Assembly (NCBI GenBank): GCA_016235445.1
Contig: JACRLB010000047.1
Span: 1 to 64,000, forward strand
Direction of reading: 5' to 3'
DNA from: Chloroflexota bacterium
GTDB taxonomy: Bacteria > Chloroflexota > Anaerolineae > Anaerolineales > Villigracilaceae
DNA: 64,000 nucleotides
Shown here: positions 15,626 through 25,400 of the stretch, piece by piece
How positions within the stretch are numbered: the stretch's first letter is position 1
Layout of the letters: each line of letters opens with the position of its first letter
The notes under the pieces: model-generated
What the model was told of the DNA's origin: nothing
The model's database searches: none
What the model saw: the letters and a program-made list of their open reading frames with translations, nothing else
Translations under genes and position numbers: made by a program

Positions 15626-16507
15626 ATGAGAATACTTCTGTTTGGAAAAAATGGTCAATTGGGCTGGGAGTTGCACCGTACCCTCGCGCCGCTTGGGGAG
15701 GTTCATGCGTCTGACTCCAGGTCGCTGGATGTGGCTGACTTGAAGGCTCTTGAACGAGTGATTAACGAAGTAAAGCCTCAGATTATTGTCAACGCCTCTG
15801 CGTACACCGCTGTGGATCGCGCCGAAGAGCAGGTTGATCTTGCGACGAAAATCAACGCGCTCGCGCCCGCGCTGATGGCTGAATCTGCGCGTAAGCTTAA
15901 TGCGTCGCTGATTCATTATTCGACAGATTATGTTTTTGATGGAACGAAGAACACGGCTTATACCGAGAACGATTTGACGAATCCGCTCAACGTGTATGGT
16001 CAAAGCAAATTAAACGGCGAACAGGCCATCGGTCAGGTTGGAGGCGCGTACTTTATCTTCCGCACAAGCTGGGTGTATAGTCTGCGCGGCGATGGGTTCG
16101 TCTCCAAGGTATTGTCGTGGTCGAGAAAGCAGGAAACCCTGCGGATTGTCACAGACCAGATTGGAAGCCCTACCTGGGCGCGGATGCTGGCGGAGGTTAC
16201 GGCGGCTGTGATTGCCCAGTCCCTGCTTGCGCCGCAGAGGTATTTTTCAGAGAAAAGCGGCATATATCATCTGGGGGGGGCAGGGAGTGTTTCCCGCTTC
16301 GATTTTGTCCGTGCAATCCTGCGCCTCGACCCTAATGTGGGGGAGCAGATAACCAAAAACGTGGAAACGGCGCTGACAGCCGATTTCCCGACCCCTGCCT
16401 GCCGGCCGCTTGTCACTCCTTTGGATTGTTCGCGTTTTGAAAGCGTCTTTGGCCTGCGCCTGCCGGCTTGGGAGGAGAGCTTGAGGCTGGCGCTGGAAAA
16501 ATCGTAA
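15626..16507 (+). CDS. rfbD: dTDP-4-dehydrorhamnose reductase
   Basis: The 293-residue reductase shows MRILLFGKNGQLGWELHRTL (Rossmann motif), VNASAYTAVDRAEEQVDLAT, HYSTDYVFDGTKNTAYTEND with the active-site Tyr, and the NVYGQSKLNGEQAI Tyr-Lys pair. It performs the final NAD(P)H reduction giving dTDP-L-rhamnose. As the last gene of the rfbC-B-A-D block it completes a full rhamnose donor supply for the glycosyltransferases encoded downstream. Confidence 0.94.
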   Translation: MRILLFGKNGQLGWELHRTLAPLGEVHASDSRSLDVADLKALERVINEVKPQIIVNASAYTAVDRAEEQVDLATKINALAPALMAESARKLNASLIHYSTDYVFDGTKNTAYTENDLTNPLNVYGQSKLNGEQAIGQVGGAYFIFRTSWVYSLRGDGFVSKVLSWSRKQETLRIVTDQIGSPTWARMLAEVTAAVIAQSLLAPQRYFSEKSGIYHLGGAGSVSRFDFVRAILRLDPNVGEQITKNVETALTADFPTPACRPLVTPLDCSRFESVFGLRLPAWEESLRLALEKS

Positions 16508-16736
16508 TGAAGTTCATAGGACAAAATACCTAATTATCAATTAGAGTAAAGGGGGTATGATTGCCATTAAACCTACCAGTCTGGAAGCGGATAACATTTA
16601 CGAAAGGCTGTTTTGTATTCTGTGTTTCATCTTTACAGAATGGTAAAGTAGATTTGACGGCCTAATAGTGTTTTATAATGAATTTAGCGCTCGGATATAC
16701 TGAGACCTTCTTTGTATTTGGAAAGGCAAGGATAAA

Positions 16737-18551
16737 ATGAAATTACACAATAAATTCTTTTTGAGGGCTGGAACCCGCGTTTTACAGGTTTGTATTATAG
16801 GGTTGGTTATTATAGCTTTGGGAGCTTTCAGGCCTGTTCTGGCGGTAGGCGGACCGGGACCGGATCTGACCATTGTAAAAAGCCATGTGGGCAATTTCAC
16901 CGAAGGTGATACTGGGAAAACGTACACCCTTACCGTATCAAATGTTGGAGACGCCCCAACCAATGGGACAACTATTACTGTTGCTGATGCCCTGCCCACC
17001 GGTTTGACGGCCACAGGCTTTAGCGGCACGGGCTGGACCTGCACGCTCGATCCATTGGAATGTACGCGCAGTGATGTGTTAGCCGCTACTGCCAGTTTTT
17101 CAGATATAACCCTGACGGTGGATGTAGGTTTGGATACCGCCGCGCTTCTCACGAATGAAGCGTCCGCTGGCGGCGGCGGGGATCTGACTCCGGATAATAA
17201 TGTGGACACTGACGATACGATCATTGTTCAAATTGCGGATCTCACCATCAACAAGAGCCATACGGGTAGTTTCACTCAGGGCGAGCAGGGAAAAACTTAT
17301 ACGCTTACGGTAACGAATACTGGAGGCGGGTCTACGGATGGTTCCACAGTTACGGTGACAGATACGTTGCCAACCGGCTTAACGGCCACGGCTCTCAGCG
17401 GCACGGGTTGGAGTTGTACTCTGGGTACTTTGACCTGTACGCGCAGTGATGTTCTGGCTTCAGGGCTTAGCTATTCTGCCATCACATTGACGGTTAATGT
17501 GGCCTACAATACTCCCGCCAGTATTACAAATGAAGCGGCAGTAAGCGGCGGCGGGGAGATAGATCCTTCTAATAGTACGGACAGTGACCCAACCACAGTG
17601 ATTCAAAAATCGGATTTGATCATAACAAATGTGACCTTGTCTCCTGCGGCGCCAATTCCTGGACAGCCTTTTGATGTAAATGTTACTGTCATGAACCGTG
17701 GGGACGTGGTTACTGAAAGCATTGTATACCGGGATGTTTTTATTGATAGAAACCCGATGGATTTCCTTGACCCGGTGACTGGATGCGTGTCCATAGACGC
17801 TGATTATTTCAGGGCTGACCTGAACGATACAATGCCGCCGGGTGTCTCGGATACGAAGGCAGTGAATGTTACTGCCGGGCTTAGCACAGGCACTCATCAA
17901 ATTTGGGTATATACAGATGCAACTTGTATTAATGGGGAAAGTGTTGAAAACAATAATGTCTATGGGCCGATTACTGTTGCTACAGGCGCCAGATTGACCA
18001 TTAAATCCGGCGGCGCGTATGATGGCTGGATTCGCGAATCTAGGGAGACTAGTGGTAATGGCAATTTATTGAACAAGACTTCGACGCTGTTGTATATTGG
18101 CGATGATGCTTCCAACCGTCAGTATCGCTCCATTCTGTCCTTTAATACAGCAGGTGTGCCAGATAACGCTGTGATTACAAAAGTTTCATTAAAATTCAAA
18201 CACGTGGGTTTTGTTGGAACGAATCCATTCACAACACATGTCAAACTTCTGGTTGATATGAGGAAGGGTGTCTTTGGGACTTTCATTGCTTTACAAAACA
18301 GCGACTTCAAGGCCTTTGCCAATAGGAATCCGGCGGCGACGATTGGCAAAAAAACTATTAATGGCTGGTATATGAAATTGCTAGGTTCCGCTAACTTTCC
18401 ATATATAAACAAGACCGGAGTAACCCAATTTCGTCTGCGTTTTTCCAAAGATGACAATAACGATTTTGGCGCGGATTTTCTCAAAATTTATAGCGGAAAC
18501 GCAGGGGCAGTGAACCGTCCGCAGTTGGTGATCGAATATTACGTGCCATAA
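16737..18551 (+). CDS. Secreted protein with two DUF11 repeats, a CARDB-like domain and a C-terminal beta domain
   Basis: The 604-residue protein has a signal peptide (hydrophobic core VCIIGLVIIALGAF, cleavage probably near residue 37). Two DUF11 repeats follow at about residues 42-165 and 170-290, each with the pattern KxYTLTVxNxG, LPTGLTA and SGTGW. A CARDB-like Ig domain comes next (about 295-420; VTLSPAAPIPGQPFDVNVTV). The last 180 residues resemble the DNRLRE-type domain (QYRSILSFNTAGVPDNAVIT). It is probably an exported, cell-surface or matrix structural protein. A TATAAT at 16674-16679 may be its -10 element. A strong terminator follows, so it is monocistronic. Confidence 0.75.
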   Translation: MKLHNKFFLRAGTRVLQVCIIGLVIIALGAFRPVLAVGGPGPDLTIVKSHVGNFTEGDTGKTYTLTVSNVGDAPTNGTTITVADALPTGLTATGFSGTGWTCTLDPLECTRSDVLAATASFSDITLTVDVGLDTAALLTNEASAGGGGDLTPDNNVDTDDTIIVQIADLTINKSHTGSFTQGEQGKTYTLTVTNTGGGSTDGSTVTVTDTLPTGLTATALSGTGWSCTLGTLTCTRSDVLASGLSYSAITLTVNVAYNTPASITNEAAVSGGGEIDPSNSTDSDPTTVIQKSDLIITNVTLSPAAPIPGQPFDVNVTVMNRGDVVTESIVYRDVFIDRNPMDFLDPVTGCVSIDADYFRADLNDTMPPGVSDTKAVNVTAGLSTGTHQIWVYTDATCINGESVENNNVYGPITVATGARLTIKSGGAYDGWIRESRETSGNGNLLNKTSTLLYIGDDASNRQYRSILSFNTAGVPDNAVITKVSLKFKHVGFVGTNPFTTHVKLLVDMRKGVFGTFIALQNSDFKAFANRNPAATIGKKTINGWYMKLLGSANFPYINKTGVTQFRLRFSKDDNNDFGADFLKIYSGNAGAVNRPQLVIEYYVP

Positions 18552-18569
18552 AACTAACCGGAACGTAGG

Positions 18570-18606
18570 GCAGGCTTACCCATACTTACTGGGTAAGCCT
18601 GCTTTT
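18570..18606 (+). terminator. Intrinsic terminator of the DUF11 protein gene
   Basis: GCAGGCTTACCC (18570-18581) pairs with GGGTAAGCCTGC (18591-18602) across a 9-base loop and is followed by TTTT. Confidence 0.85.
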
Positions 18607-18626
18607 AAGTTTTCGATATGAGAGTG

Positions 18627-18671
18627 ATTGGTTATTTTGGTTAGTTCCTCATAATTACCAAAATAACCAAT
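18627..18671. repeat. 15-bp inverted repeat
   Basis: ATTGGTTATTTTGGT (18627-18641) and ACCAAAATAACCAAT (18657-18671) are perfect complements with a 15-base loop, in the gap between the terminator and the insertion sequence. Its role is unknown. Confidence 0.5.
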
Positions 18672-18760
18672 TGAATTTTAAAGTGCAGTGTGTGTTTGTG
18701 GATTACAAATCGTATTAAATTACTATTTGAACGCTGTGCTGTTAGCCCAAAGCTAAAATG

Positions 18761-20166
18761 TCACCTGTTGTCCAAAGCAGAAATGTCCCCGCCGCGCGCG
18801 GCGGGGACATTTCTGCTTTTATTTTTGGAAAGCTTGAAGGTGCGCCAGGGATGGTCAGGGGCAGGCTTGTGTGGAACGGGCGCGGGTTTAGTTTTGATCG
18901 TTTTGTTGAGATCTTTTGCAATGACAACCTCGGATTGTTTAGCCTGTTGATGAAAAATGGTATAAGGCAAAGACTTGCCTTTGTAAATGAGTGTAACGTT
19001 TTGCTTGGCATCCATACAAACGGTAACAATTGCATTTCGCATTGTATAAGTGGGGCGCTCGGTTTGAATTTGATAAACAATCTTTTCAAATTGAACTGTT
19101 AGATTTTTTGAGATTGTGCGCGCTTCCTGCCAGGTCAAGATGCGAGCCAGGTCATCTTTGGCAGTGAGCGAACGATGAGCGTTCACTTCACTTCTTGGCT
19201 CGTCTGCAAAGCGTTGATTAAAATCCTGTATAAATTCAGGCAGGTAGGCGTTGCCAGCTTCGCGAGAGCAAATCTTCAACAGGCGCATTTCTTTGGGAAG
19301 TCTGTCTTGCAAAGTTTGGTTGGCGCGTTCCACGCGTCCTTTGGCTTGTGGCGTATTGGCACAAATGATCTGAATATCCAATTCACGCATGGCGCGTCCA
19401 AACTGGGTAATGGCATCTCTCCCGAGCCAGAACTGCTCTGATTGACCCGAAAAATGCCGTGTTTATCGCTGTAGAAGGCTACTGGTTTGCCGTAGCGATT
19501 GAAGTAGTTTTCGGCTGACTGAGCGTAACTGAAAAAACTCTCACTGTCTACAAATTGCAACTCTACCAGCTTGCCTGTCGCATCGTCAATGAAAACCAGC
19601 AACACGCAGGATTCTGCCCGTCCTTCAAACCAATCATGTGGTGAACCATCGATCTGAACCAGTTCTCCACACCTGCCCTGGCGGGCGGTGCCAGGGAAAC
19701 AGGCGCGTCGTTCTCGCAGTTGGTGCGCTACCACCTTTTTCAACTTGCGAGATTTCCACAACCCTTCCTCGATCATGATCTTGCGCACGCTTTCCACCGA
19801 GAGTTGCAACTTTTCTTTCTCCACCAATTTCTCGTGCGCCAGTGTTGGACCAAAGCCTTCGTATTTTGTCTTCATCAAATCCAAGCTTTGTTTCTTCACG
19901 CTTTCAGACAAACGATTGGCCGCTTTGCGACCTCGATGTTTTGAAATCAAACCCACTGCACCTTGTTTTTTATATCTTTTCAACAGCCGTTTTATTTGTC
20001 GTGTACAAAGATGCAAGATTTCTCCTGCTTCTTTTTGGCTCATTTGCTTTTTCGATAACCTTTGCATTACTTCTAGCTTGCTTAATTCTTTTGTGCTCAT
20101 GCTCAATAATGTCTCCATTTTCTCGTCCTCCGAAGGGGACATTTTAGCTTTGCAGAAAAGGGACAT
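18761..20166 (-). pseudogene. DDE transposase of the IS1202-like element, interrupted by one frameshift
   Basis: The N-terminal frame (starting at ATG 20166 inside the terminal repeat, or more likely at METLLSMSTKEL, 20118) has a helix-turn-helix (QKEAGEILHLCTRQIKRLL) and the catalytic core segments GELVQIDGSPHDWFEGR, LLVFIDDATGKLVELQF and YSDKHGIFRVN. Near 19435 the frame shifts: the true continuation EQFWLGRDAITQFGRAMREL lies in the other frame and leads on to CANTPQAKGRVERANQTLQD, with the last acidic residue, to the stop at 18761. One base is missing, so the copy is probably inactive unless this is a sequencing error. Confidence 0.8.
18775..18818. repeat. 44-bp perfect palindrome inside the IS end
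   Basis: Each half is AAGCAGAAATGTCCCCGCCG plus CG, centred between 18796 and 18797. It overlaps the last codons of the transposase and a subterminal repeat. The GC-rich core would give a very stable hairpin, probably insulating the transposase from outside transcription. Confidence 0.8.
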
Positions 20167-20273
20167 TTTAGCTTTGGGCTAACAATTTGAACGCTGTGCT
20201 TGACAGCCCTTACTCCTTATGGGAGAATTCAGGTCATTCGATATTAAAATCAAACCTTCACAGAAATATACTT

Positions 20274-21056
20274 ATGTTTAAAAACTTATACATCTATCGG
20301 CGTTACCTGATTGGAACGTTTTGGACAGAACTTCGCTATCGATATGCTGGAACCATTTTGGGTTTTTTTTGGGTGGTTATTACTCCATTGTTGGAAGTTC
20401 TTATTTATGCAGTGGTTTTTTCACAAATAGTTAGTATACGCAGCGGCGGTGAGAAAGGGGTCTCTTATACGCTGTTTCTAACCTCTGGTTTGTTTCCCTT
20501 TATTGCGTTCTCGCAGTCTATCAGCCGGGGGATGGATGCAATTAAAGCCAATGCTATCTATATGCGCCGTTCCCTGGTTCCTTCCGAAGTGTTTGTATTT
20601 AAGGAAGTGCTTTTAAGTGGCTTTTCCTTTTTTATTTACCTCTTTTTACTGATCCCAATAAGTTTGATTGCTGGAAATCCAATAACCTGGCAGACTCTTC
20701 TTATGCCGGTCTTTGCAGTTTTTTTATTGATATTGGGTTTTGGGATGTCTTTACCGCTAGCGAATTTACGAATCCTTTTCCCCGATTTGGGTGAAATAAT
20801 CCCGGTTATCATGCAGTTGTGGCGATGGACATTGCCTATAATGTTTACTGACAAGAATTTTCCAGCCTTGCTGAGGCGGCTAATGAGCTTGAACCCACCT
20901 TATTATTTTATCCGTTCGTTTCGTGATGTATTAATTGAGCACAGTGCGCCGCCTGTGGAAGCATGGGTGTCAATGGGTTTGTGGATTATTTTTTTTCTGA
21001 TAATAGCACAGGTTATTTCCGGACAGCTTCGTAAAGAGGTAAAAGATTTGCTATGA
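20274..21056 (+). CDS. wzm: ABC-2 type polysaccharide export permease (Wzm-like)
   Basis: From ATG 20274 the product is 260 residues: MFKNLYIYRRYLIGTFWTEL, then about six membrane segments, with the Wzm features RYRYAGTILGFFWVVITPLL and LFPDLGEIIPVIMQL. The in-frame TTG at 20187 lies in the IS target duplication and is not a credible start. Wzm forms the membrane channel that exports lipid-linked polysaccharide with the Wzt ATPase encoded next (start overlaps the stop, 21053-21056). The IS lies 90 bases upstream and may have displaced the native promoter. Confidence 0.88.
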   Translation: MFKNLYIYRRYLIGTFWTELRYRYAGTILGFFWVVITPLLEVLIYAVVFSQIVSIRSGGEKGVSYTLFLTSGLFPFIAFSQSISRGMDAIKANAIYMRRSLVPSEVFVFKEVLLSGFSFFIYLFLLIPISLIAGNPITWQTLLMPVFAVFLLILGFGMSLPLANLRILFPDLGEIIPVIMQLWRWTLPIMFTDKNFPALLRRLMSLNPPYYFIRSFRDVLIEHSAPPVEAWVSMGLWIIFFLIIAQVISGQLRKEVKDLL

Positions 21057-22435
21057 CGAAAGATGTCGTATTAAAAGTTGACGGCCTAGGCAAGAGCTTT
21101 AAAATATATCCAAACCCTGTTGGGCGTATTAAAGAATGGCTAACCTTTGGCAGGCGAAAATACCATAAAAGATTCTTAGCTTTGGAGAATATATCCTTTG
21201 AAGTTCGCAAAGGGGGATTTCTGGGTATTATAGGCCCAAATGGCGCAGGAAAGAGTACTTTGCTAAAGGTATTAACCGGGGTCTTGGAACCAACTTCCGG
21301 TACGTATAAGACCTCAGGCAGAGTCCTGTCTCTGTTGGAGTTAAGTGGTGGTATGGACAATGACTTATCTGGGCGGGAAAATATTATTCGTAGCTCCCAG
21401 CTTTTAGGGTTTCCACCCGGCTATGTTGAAAAAAAGATGACTCAGATTGAAGACTTTGCCGAATTGGAAGATTTTTTTGACCAACCATTGAGCGTTTATT
21501 CCAGCGGCATGAGAATTCGTCTGGCCTTTTCTATGTTTGCATTCCTTGAATGTGATATTCTTATTCTTGACGAGGTACTCGCTGTAGGCGATATCTTCTT
21601 TCGACAAAAATGTTATGTGCGACTTGAGGAGTTGATTGCCCAGAATGTTGCCATTATTCTTGTGACACATAGTACAGGTACAGTTAGACAATATTGTGAT
21701 GACGTTATTGTCCTTCAAAATGGGAGGATCATTTATCATGGAGATTCACAACAGGCGATTTCAAAGTACTTTGAGATAAAAAAGGATCAGGGTATTAAGA
21801 TTAAAGTTTCTGATACTTATGTGGAAGAAGATTATGCATCTTTTAATACTATTTCATTAAAAGCAAGACATGGCACTTTAGAATGGCCCGCGGAAAGTAT
21901 TCTTGAAAAGGCTGTTCTACCGAAAAAAAATGAAAACCAGCGGGTAAAATTAATTCATCTGTTGATTTGTAATGAACAGGGAAATCCCTTGCAGGCTTTT
22001 GAGCAGGGATCAAAGGCTTATTTTTACTTTGCATATCAAGCGAAGGAAAATATGGGAGTTCCACTTGCTGAAATTACTTTCCTTACGCCTAAAAACTTTC
22101 TAATCCATAGTAGGAATTCACTTCAGTTAGATGTGATTCCTCCCCTGAAATTACAAAAAGGAGAAATTGTTCGTTATCGGCAAATGGTGAAACTTGACCT
22201 TGCTCCGGGTAACTATATTTTTAATCTTAGATTACTCACAATGCATCCATCGGATTTTAAGGAACGAAAAAAAATTTCCTCGATGGAACTAAAAGAAAAA
22301 TTGATCACTGTTCTCGATATAAAACCGGCTGGAATGATTGGAGTATTTCAGCAATCTCAAGGTCAGGGTATTGGTTTACATGGCGGTCTTTGTAATTTGG
22401 AAGGTGAAATGCATCTTGAGGTTGTTCATGGCTAG
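21053..22435 (+). CDS. wzt: ABC-type polysaccharide export ATPase with C-terminal Wzt domain
   Basis: The 460-residue protein has an ABC domain in residues 1-240: Walker A GPNGAGKSTLLK, signature YSSGMRIRLAFS, Walker B CDILILDEVLAVGD and the H-loop TH. A beta-rich C-terminal domain (about residues 290-450) resembles Wzt C-terminal carbohydrate-binding domains, which recognise the modified end of the glycan before export. Overlap with wzm indicates coupled translation. Confidence 0.9.
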   Translation: MTKDVVLKVDGLGKSFKIYPNPVGRIKEWLTFGRRKYHKRFLALENISFEVRKGGFLGIIGPNGAGKSTLLKVLTGVLEPTSGTYKTSGRVLSLLELSGGMDNDLSGRENIIRSSQLLGFPPGYVEKKMTQIEDFAELEDFFDQPLSVYSSGMRIRLAFSMFAFLECDILILDEVLAVGDIFFRQKCYVRLEELIAQNVAIILVTHSTGTVRQYCDDVIVLQNGRIIYHGDSQQAISKYFEIKKDQGIKIKVSDTYVEEDYASFNTISLKARHGTLEWPAESILEKAVLPKKNENQRVKLIHLLICNEQGNPLQAFEQGSKAYFYFAYQAKENMGVPLAEITFLTPKNFLIHSRNSLQLDVIPPLKLQKGEIVRYRQMVKLDLAPGNYIFNLRLLTMHPSDFKERKKISSMELKEKLITVLDIKPAGMIGVFQQSQGQGIGLHGGLCNLEGEMHLEVVHG

Positions 22436-22491
22436 TAGAAAATTATCATTTAGCGGAAAGAATGATTTGACTTTCCACAAATGGAGGATAT

Positions 22492-25400
22492 ATGGTTTTT
22501 GTTATTGCAGGAATGCATCGCTCTGGAACATCAATGGTTGCCAGACTTTTGAATCTTTGCGGGGCATATCTTGGTGAAGAAAAAGAGCTGATCCCGGCTG
22601 CTGAGGATAACCCAGAGGGGTTTTGGGAAAATGCCAGGTTTCATAAGATCAACGAAGAGATACTCGCATCATTCGGTGGAAGTTGGGATTTTCCTCCTGT
22701 GCTTGAAACAGGTTGGGAGACAGGCAATAATCTTTCACAGATTCGCCCGCGAGTCAATAATCTTATCTACGAATTTCTTCCGCATCGCATATGGGGATGG
22801 AAGGATCCTAGAAATTCTCTTACACTGCCTTATTGGAAAACACTTTTTCCTGATCTAAAAGTGGTTGTTTGTTTACGCAACCCTTATGACGTTTACAAAT
22901 CCTTGTCACGCCGCGGATATGCGTCAAGCGCCTTTTCTTATAATCTTTGGCTGAGGTATTACCAATCATTGCTAACTGCCACCGATCCAAAAAGTCGAAT
23001 TGTCACACATTTTGAATCTTATTTCCAGAACCCACAATTGGAACTTCGGCGGCTACTTAATTACCTAGATTTGGATGTTTCAGATGAAATAATTGAGATG
23101 GCATGTGAAACGATTTCTCCTAATCTTCGACATGGCCAAGCGAAAATATCGAACCTTCTTGCTACAAACCCGACTGCCGATTTACTTAATATCTATACGG
23201 AGCTTTGCCTCCAGGCGGGGTCTGTATTTTTTGAATCTCTCTCCCCAAGAGAACGCGAATCCCTGGAAGAAATAGATTTGAATGATGAAGCAAGCTTAAG
23301 CAGACGCCGGATTGCCAGCTTAAATTTGGAAATCGAGCAAAAGAATTTGGAAATCGAGCAAAAGAATTTGGAAATCGAGCAAAAGAATTTGGAAATCGAG
23401 CAAAAGAATTTGGAAATCGAGCAAAAGAATGCGCAGATTCACGAATTGGTGGCACAAAAAGAAGAAGATATTGCCAATTTGCGGGCTGAACTCCGTCATA
23501 TTTTTGAAAGCCGCAGTTGGCGATTGGTGAAATTTATGCAAAAATTTAGTTCTTTTTTCCAGAGAGGGATGCAACGGGTAAAAGGAATTAATCACAGTTT
23601 TCGAAAAATCTTTTCCGTCTTACGCAGAGAAGGCATACGTGGATTGTTTTTGCGTATGCGTAACCGTTTAAAGACTGCAATACCAATCAGAGCTTTCCCG
23701 GAAGCAGTTGCAGAAGTGTATACCAGCTTGTTATCGATCTCCACCGGCCATGAGCCAGATGAATTTGTTCCCCTAGGCGAAGAAAGAATATCTTCAAACG
23801 AATTACCGATCAAGCTTATTGCTTTTTATCTCCCACAATTTCACCCGATCCCGGAAAATGATAATTGGTGGGGGAAGGGTTTTACCGAATGGAGCAATGT
23901 ATCAAAGGCAATTCCCCAGTTTGTTGGACATTATCAACCCCGTCTGCCCGGGGAACTTGGATTTTATGATCTGCGTATACCGGAAGTTCAAAAGCGGCAG
24001 ATCGAATTGGCACGCATGTATGGAATTCACGGATTCGCCTTTTATTATTATTGGTTCAATGGTAAAAGACTTCTGGAAAAACCATTGGATTTATTCCTAG
24101 AGAGTAAAGAAGAATTTCCCTTTTGTATTTGCTGGGCCAATGAAAATTGGACCCGTCGTTGGGATGGTCAGGAAAATGAAATTTTAATTGGGCAGGAACA
24201 TTCTCCGGAGAGCGACCTTCGATTCATTCAAGATATTGCCCCCATTCTTCAAGATAAACGCTATATTCGTGTCAATGGGAGACCATTATTAATTGTTTAC
24301 CGTGCCAATATTCTTCCTGATGTATTAAAAACGGTTGCGCTTTGGCGGGAGTACTGTAAAAGCCATGACATAGGTGATCCCTATCTTGTTTCGGCCCAGA
24401 CATTTTGGTTTATGGACCCACGTGATGTGGGCTTTGATGCGGCCATTGAATTTCCGCCGCATAGCGTGCCAGTTACAGATATTCGCCACTTGTTAAAAAT
24501 TTCAAATCAAAACTATAGGGGAAATGTGATAGATTACAGAGAGATTATCGAAAAGACATCTTCAATGGCTTGGCCAGATTATCAGCTTTTTAAGACGGTG
24601 TTCCCAAGTTGGGATAATGAAGCGCGCAAGCCTGGAAAAGGCTATACTTTTGCCTTTTCAACCCCAGAACTTTACAAAGACTGGTTGTTGCGCGCGGCAA
24701 AGTTTACCTTGCAGGAGCCAGACCCGGATAAAAGATTGTTATTTGTCAATGCCTGGAATGAGTGGGCGGAAGGCGCCCACCTGGAGCCAGACCGAAAGTA
24801 TGGATATGCCTACCTTCAAGCCACCGCGGATGCTTTGCGAGAAGTTGTCAGCCTGAAAGATACAATACCAGTTCACGTAGATAGTAAAAATAATGTCCTC
24901 TCGAAAAACCGAGAACAGGATATTCACTCGGTTTCCCCCCATCCAATTATCATTTTTCAGCCGGGTAAAGTGGGTTCAACAAGTGTCCATGTATCCTTGG
25001 AAAAGAAGTATAAGGATATTGGTATTTCAACTCCAATCCATCATGCACATATTCTTGAAAATATTGATGAAAGAATAGAATTTGTATCAAGGATTAGAAA
25101 AAATCCATCGAACACTATTAAGAAATTGTTGGAAAGCAAGAATCTTAGAGATGAGATATACAGCCAACCCGAAAAATCTTGGAACATTGTTAGTTTGGTG
25201 CGAGACCCTGTTGCGCAGAAGATCAGCGCATTATTCCAACTTATTGACGAATATTTCCCTGATTGGAAACAAAGGTTTGATACTGGCGCTAATTCATTGA
25301 TGGATTTGCAGAAATTTTTCCTTGAAAAGGAGGAGTTTCAAGTTAACGGGCTTGATGCTTGGTTTGAAAATCAGTTAAAGCCTTTATGTAATATTGATAT

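Larger units (their letters stand above)
18740..20184 (-). mobile_element. IS1202-like (ISNCY) insertion sequence with 23-bp terminal repeats and 15-bp target duplication
   Basis: Perfect 23-bp terminal inverted repeats beginning TGTTAGCCCAAAGC lie at 18740-18762 and 20162-20184 (element length 1445 bp). The element is flanked by the identical 15-bp direct repeat ATTTGAACGCTGTGC at 18725-18739 and 20185-20199. Long 15-17-bp duplications and this HTH-plus-DDE transposase architecture are, from memory, characteristic of the ISTde1-like subgroup of the IS1202 family. Subterminal repeats occur at both ends (AAAGC-A/TAAAATGTC motifs). It sits in the leader of the following ABC permease gene. Confidence 0.85.

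Noticed and set aside
20187-20273. N-terminal extension of the Wzm-like protein (TTG start)
   Set aside because: The TTG lies in the IS target duplication and the added residues are not permease-like; ATG 20274 gives the normal Wzm start.
23323-23427. Possible CRISPR array (regular 21-bp repeats)
   Set aside because: Units are contiguous with no spacers and lie in frame inside a coding sequence.
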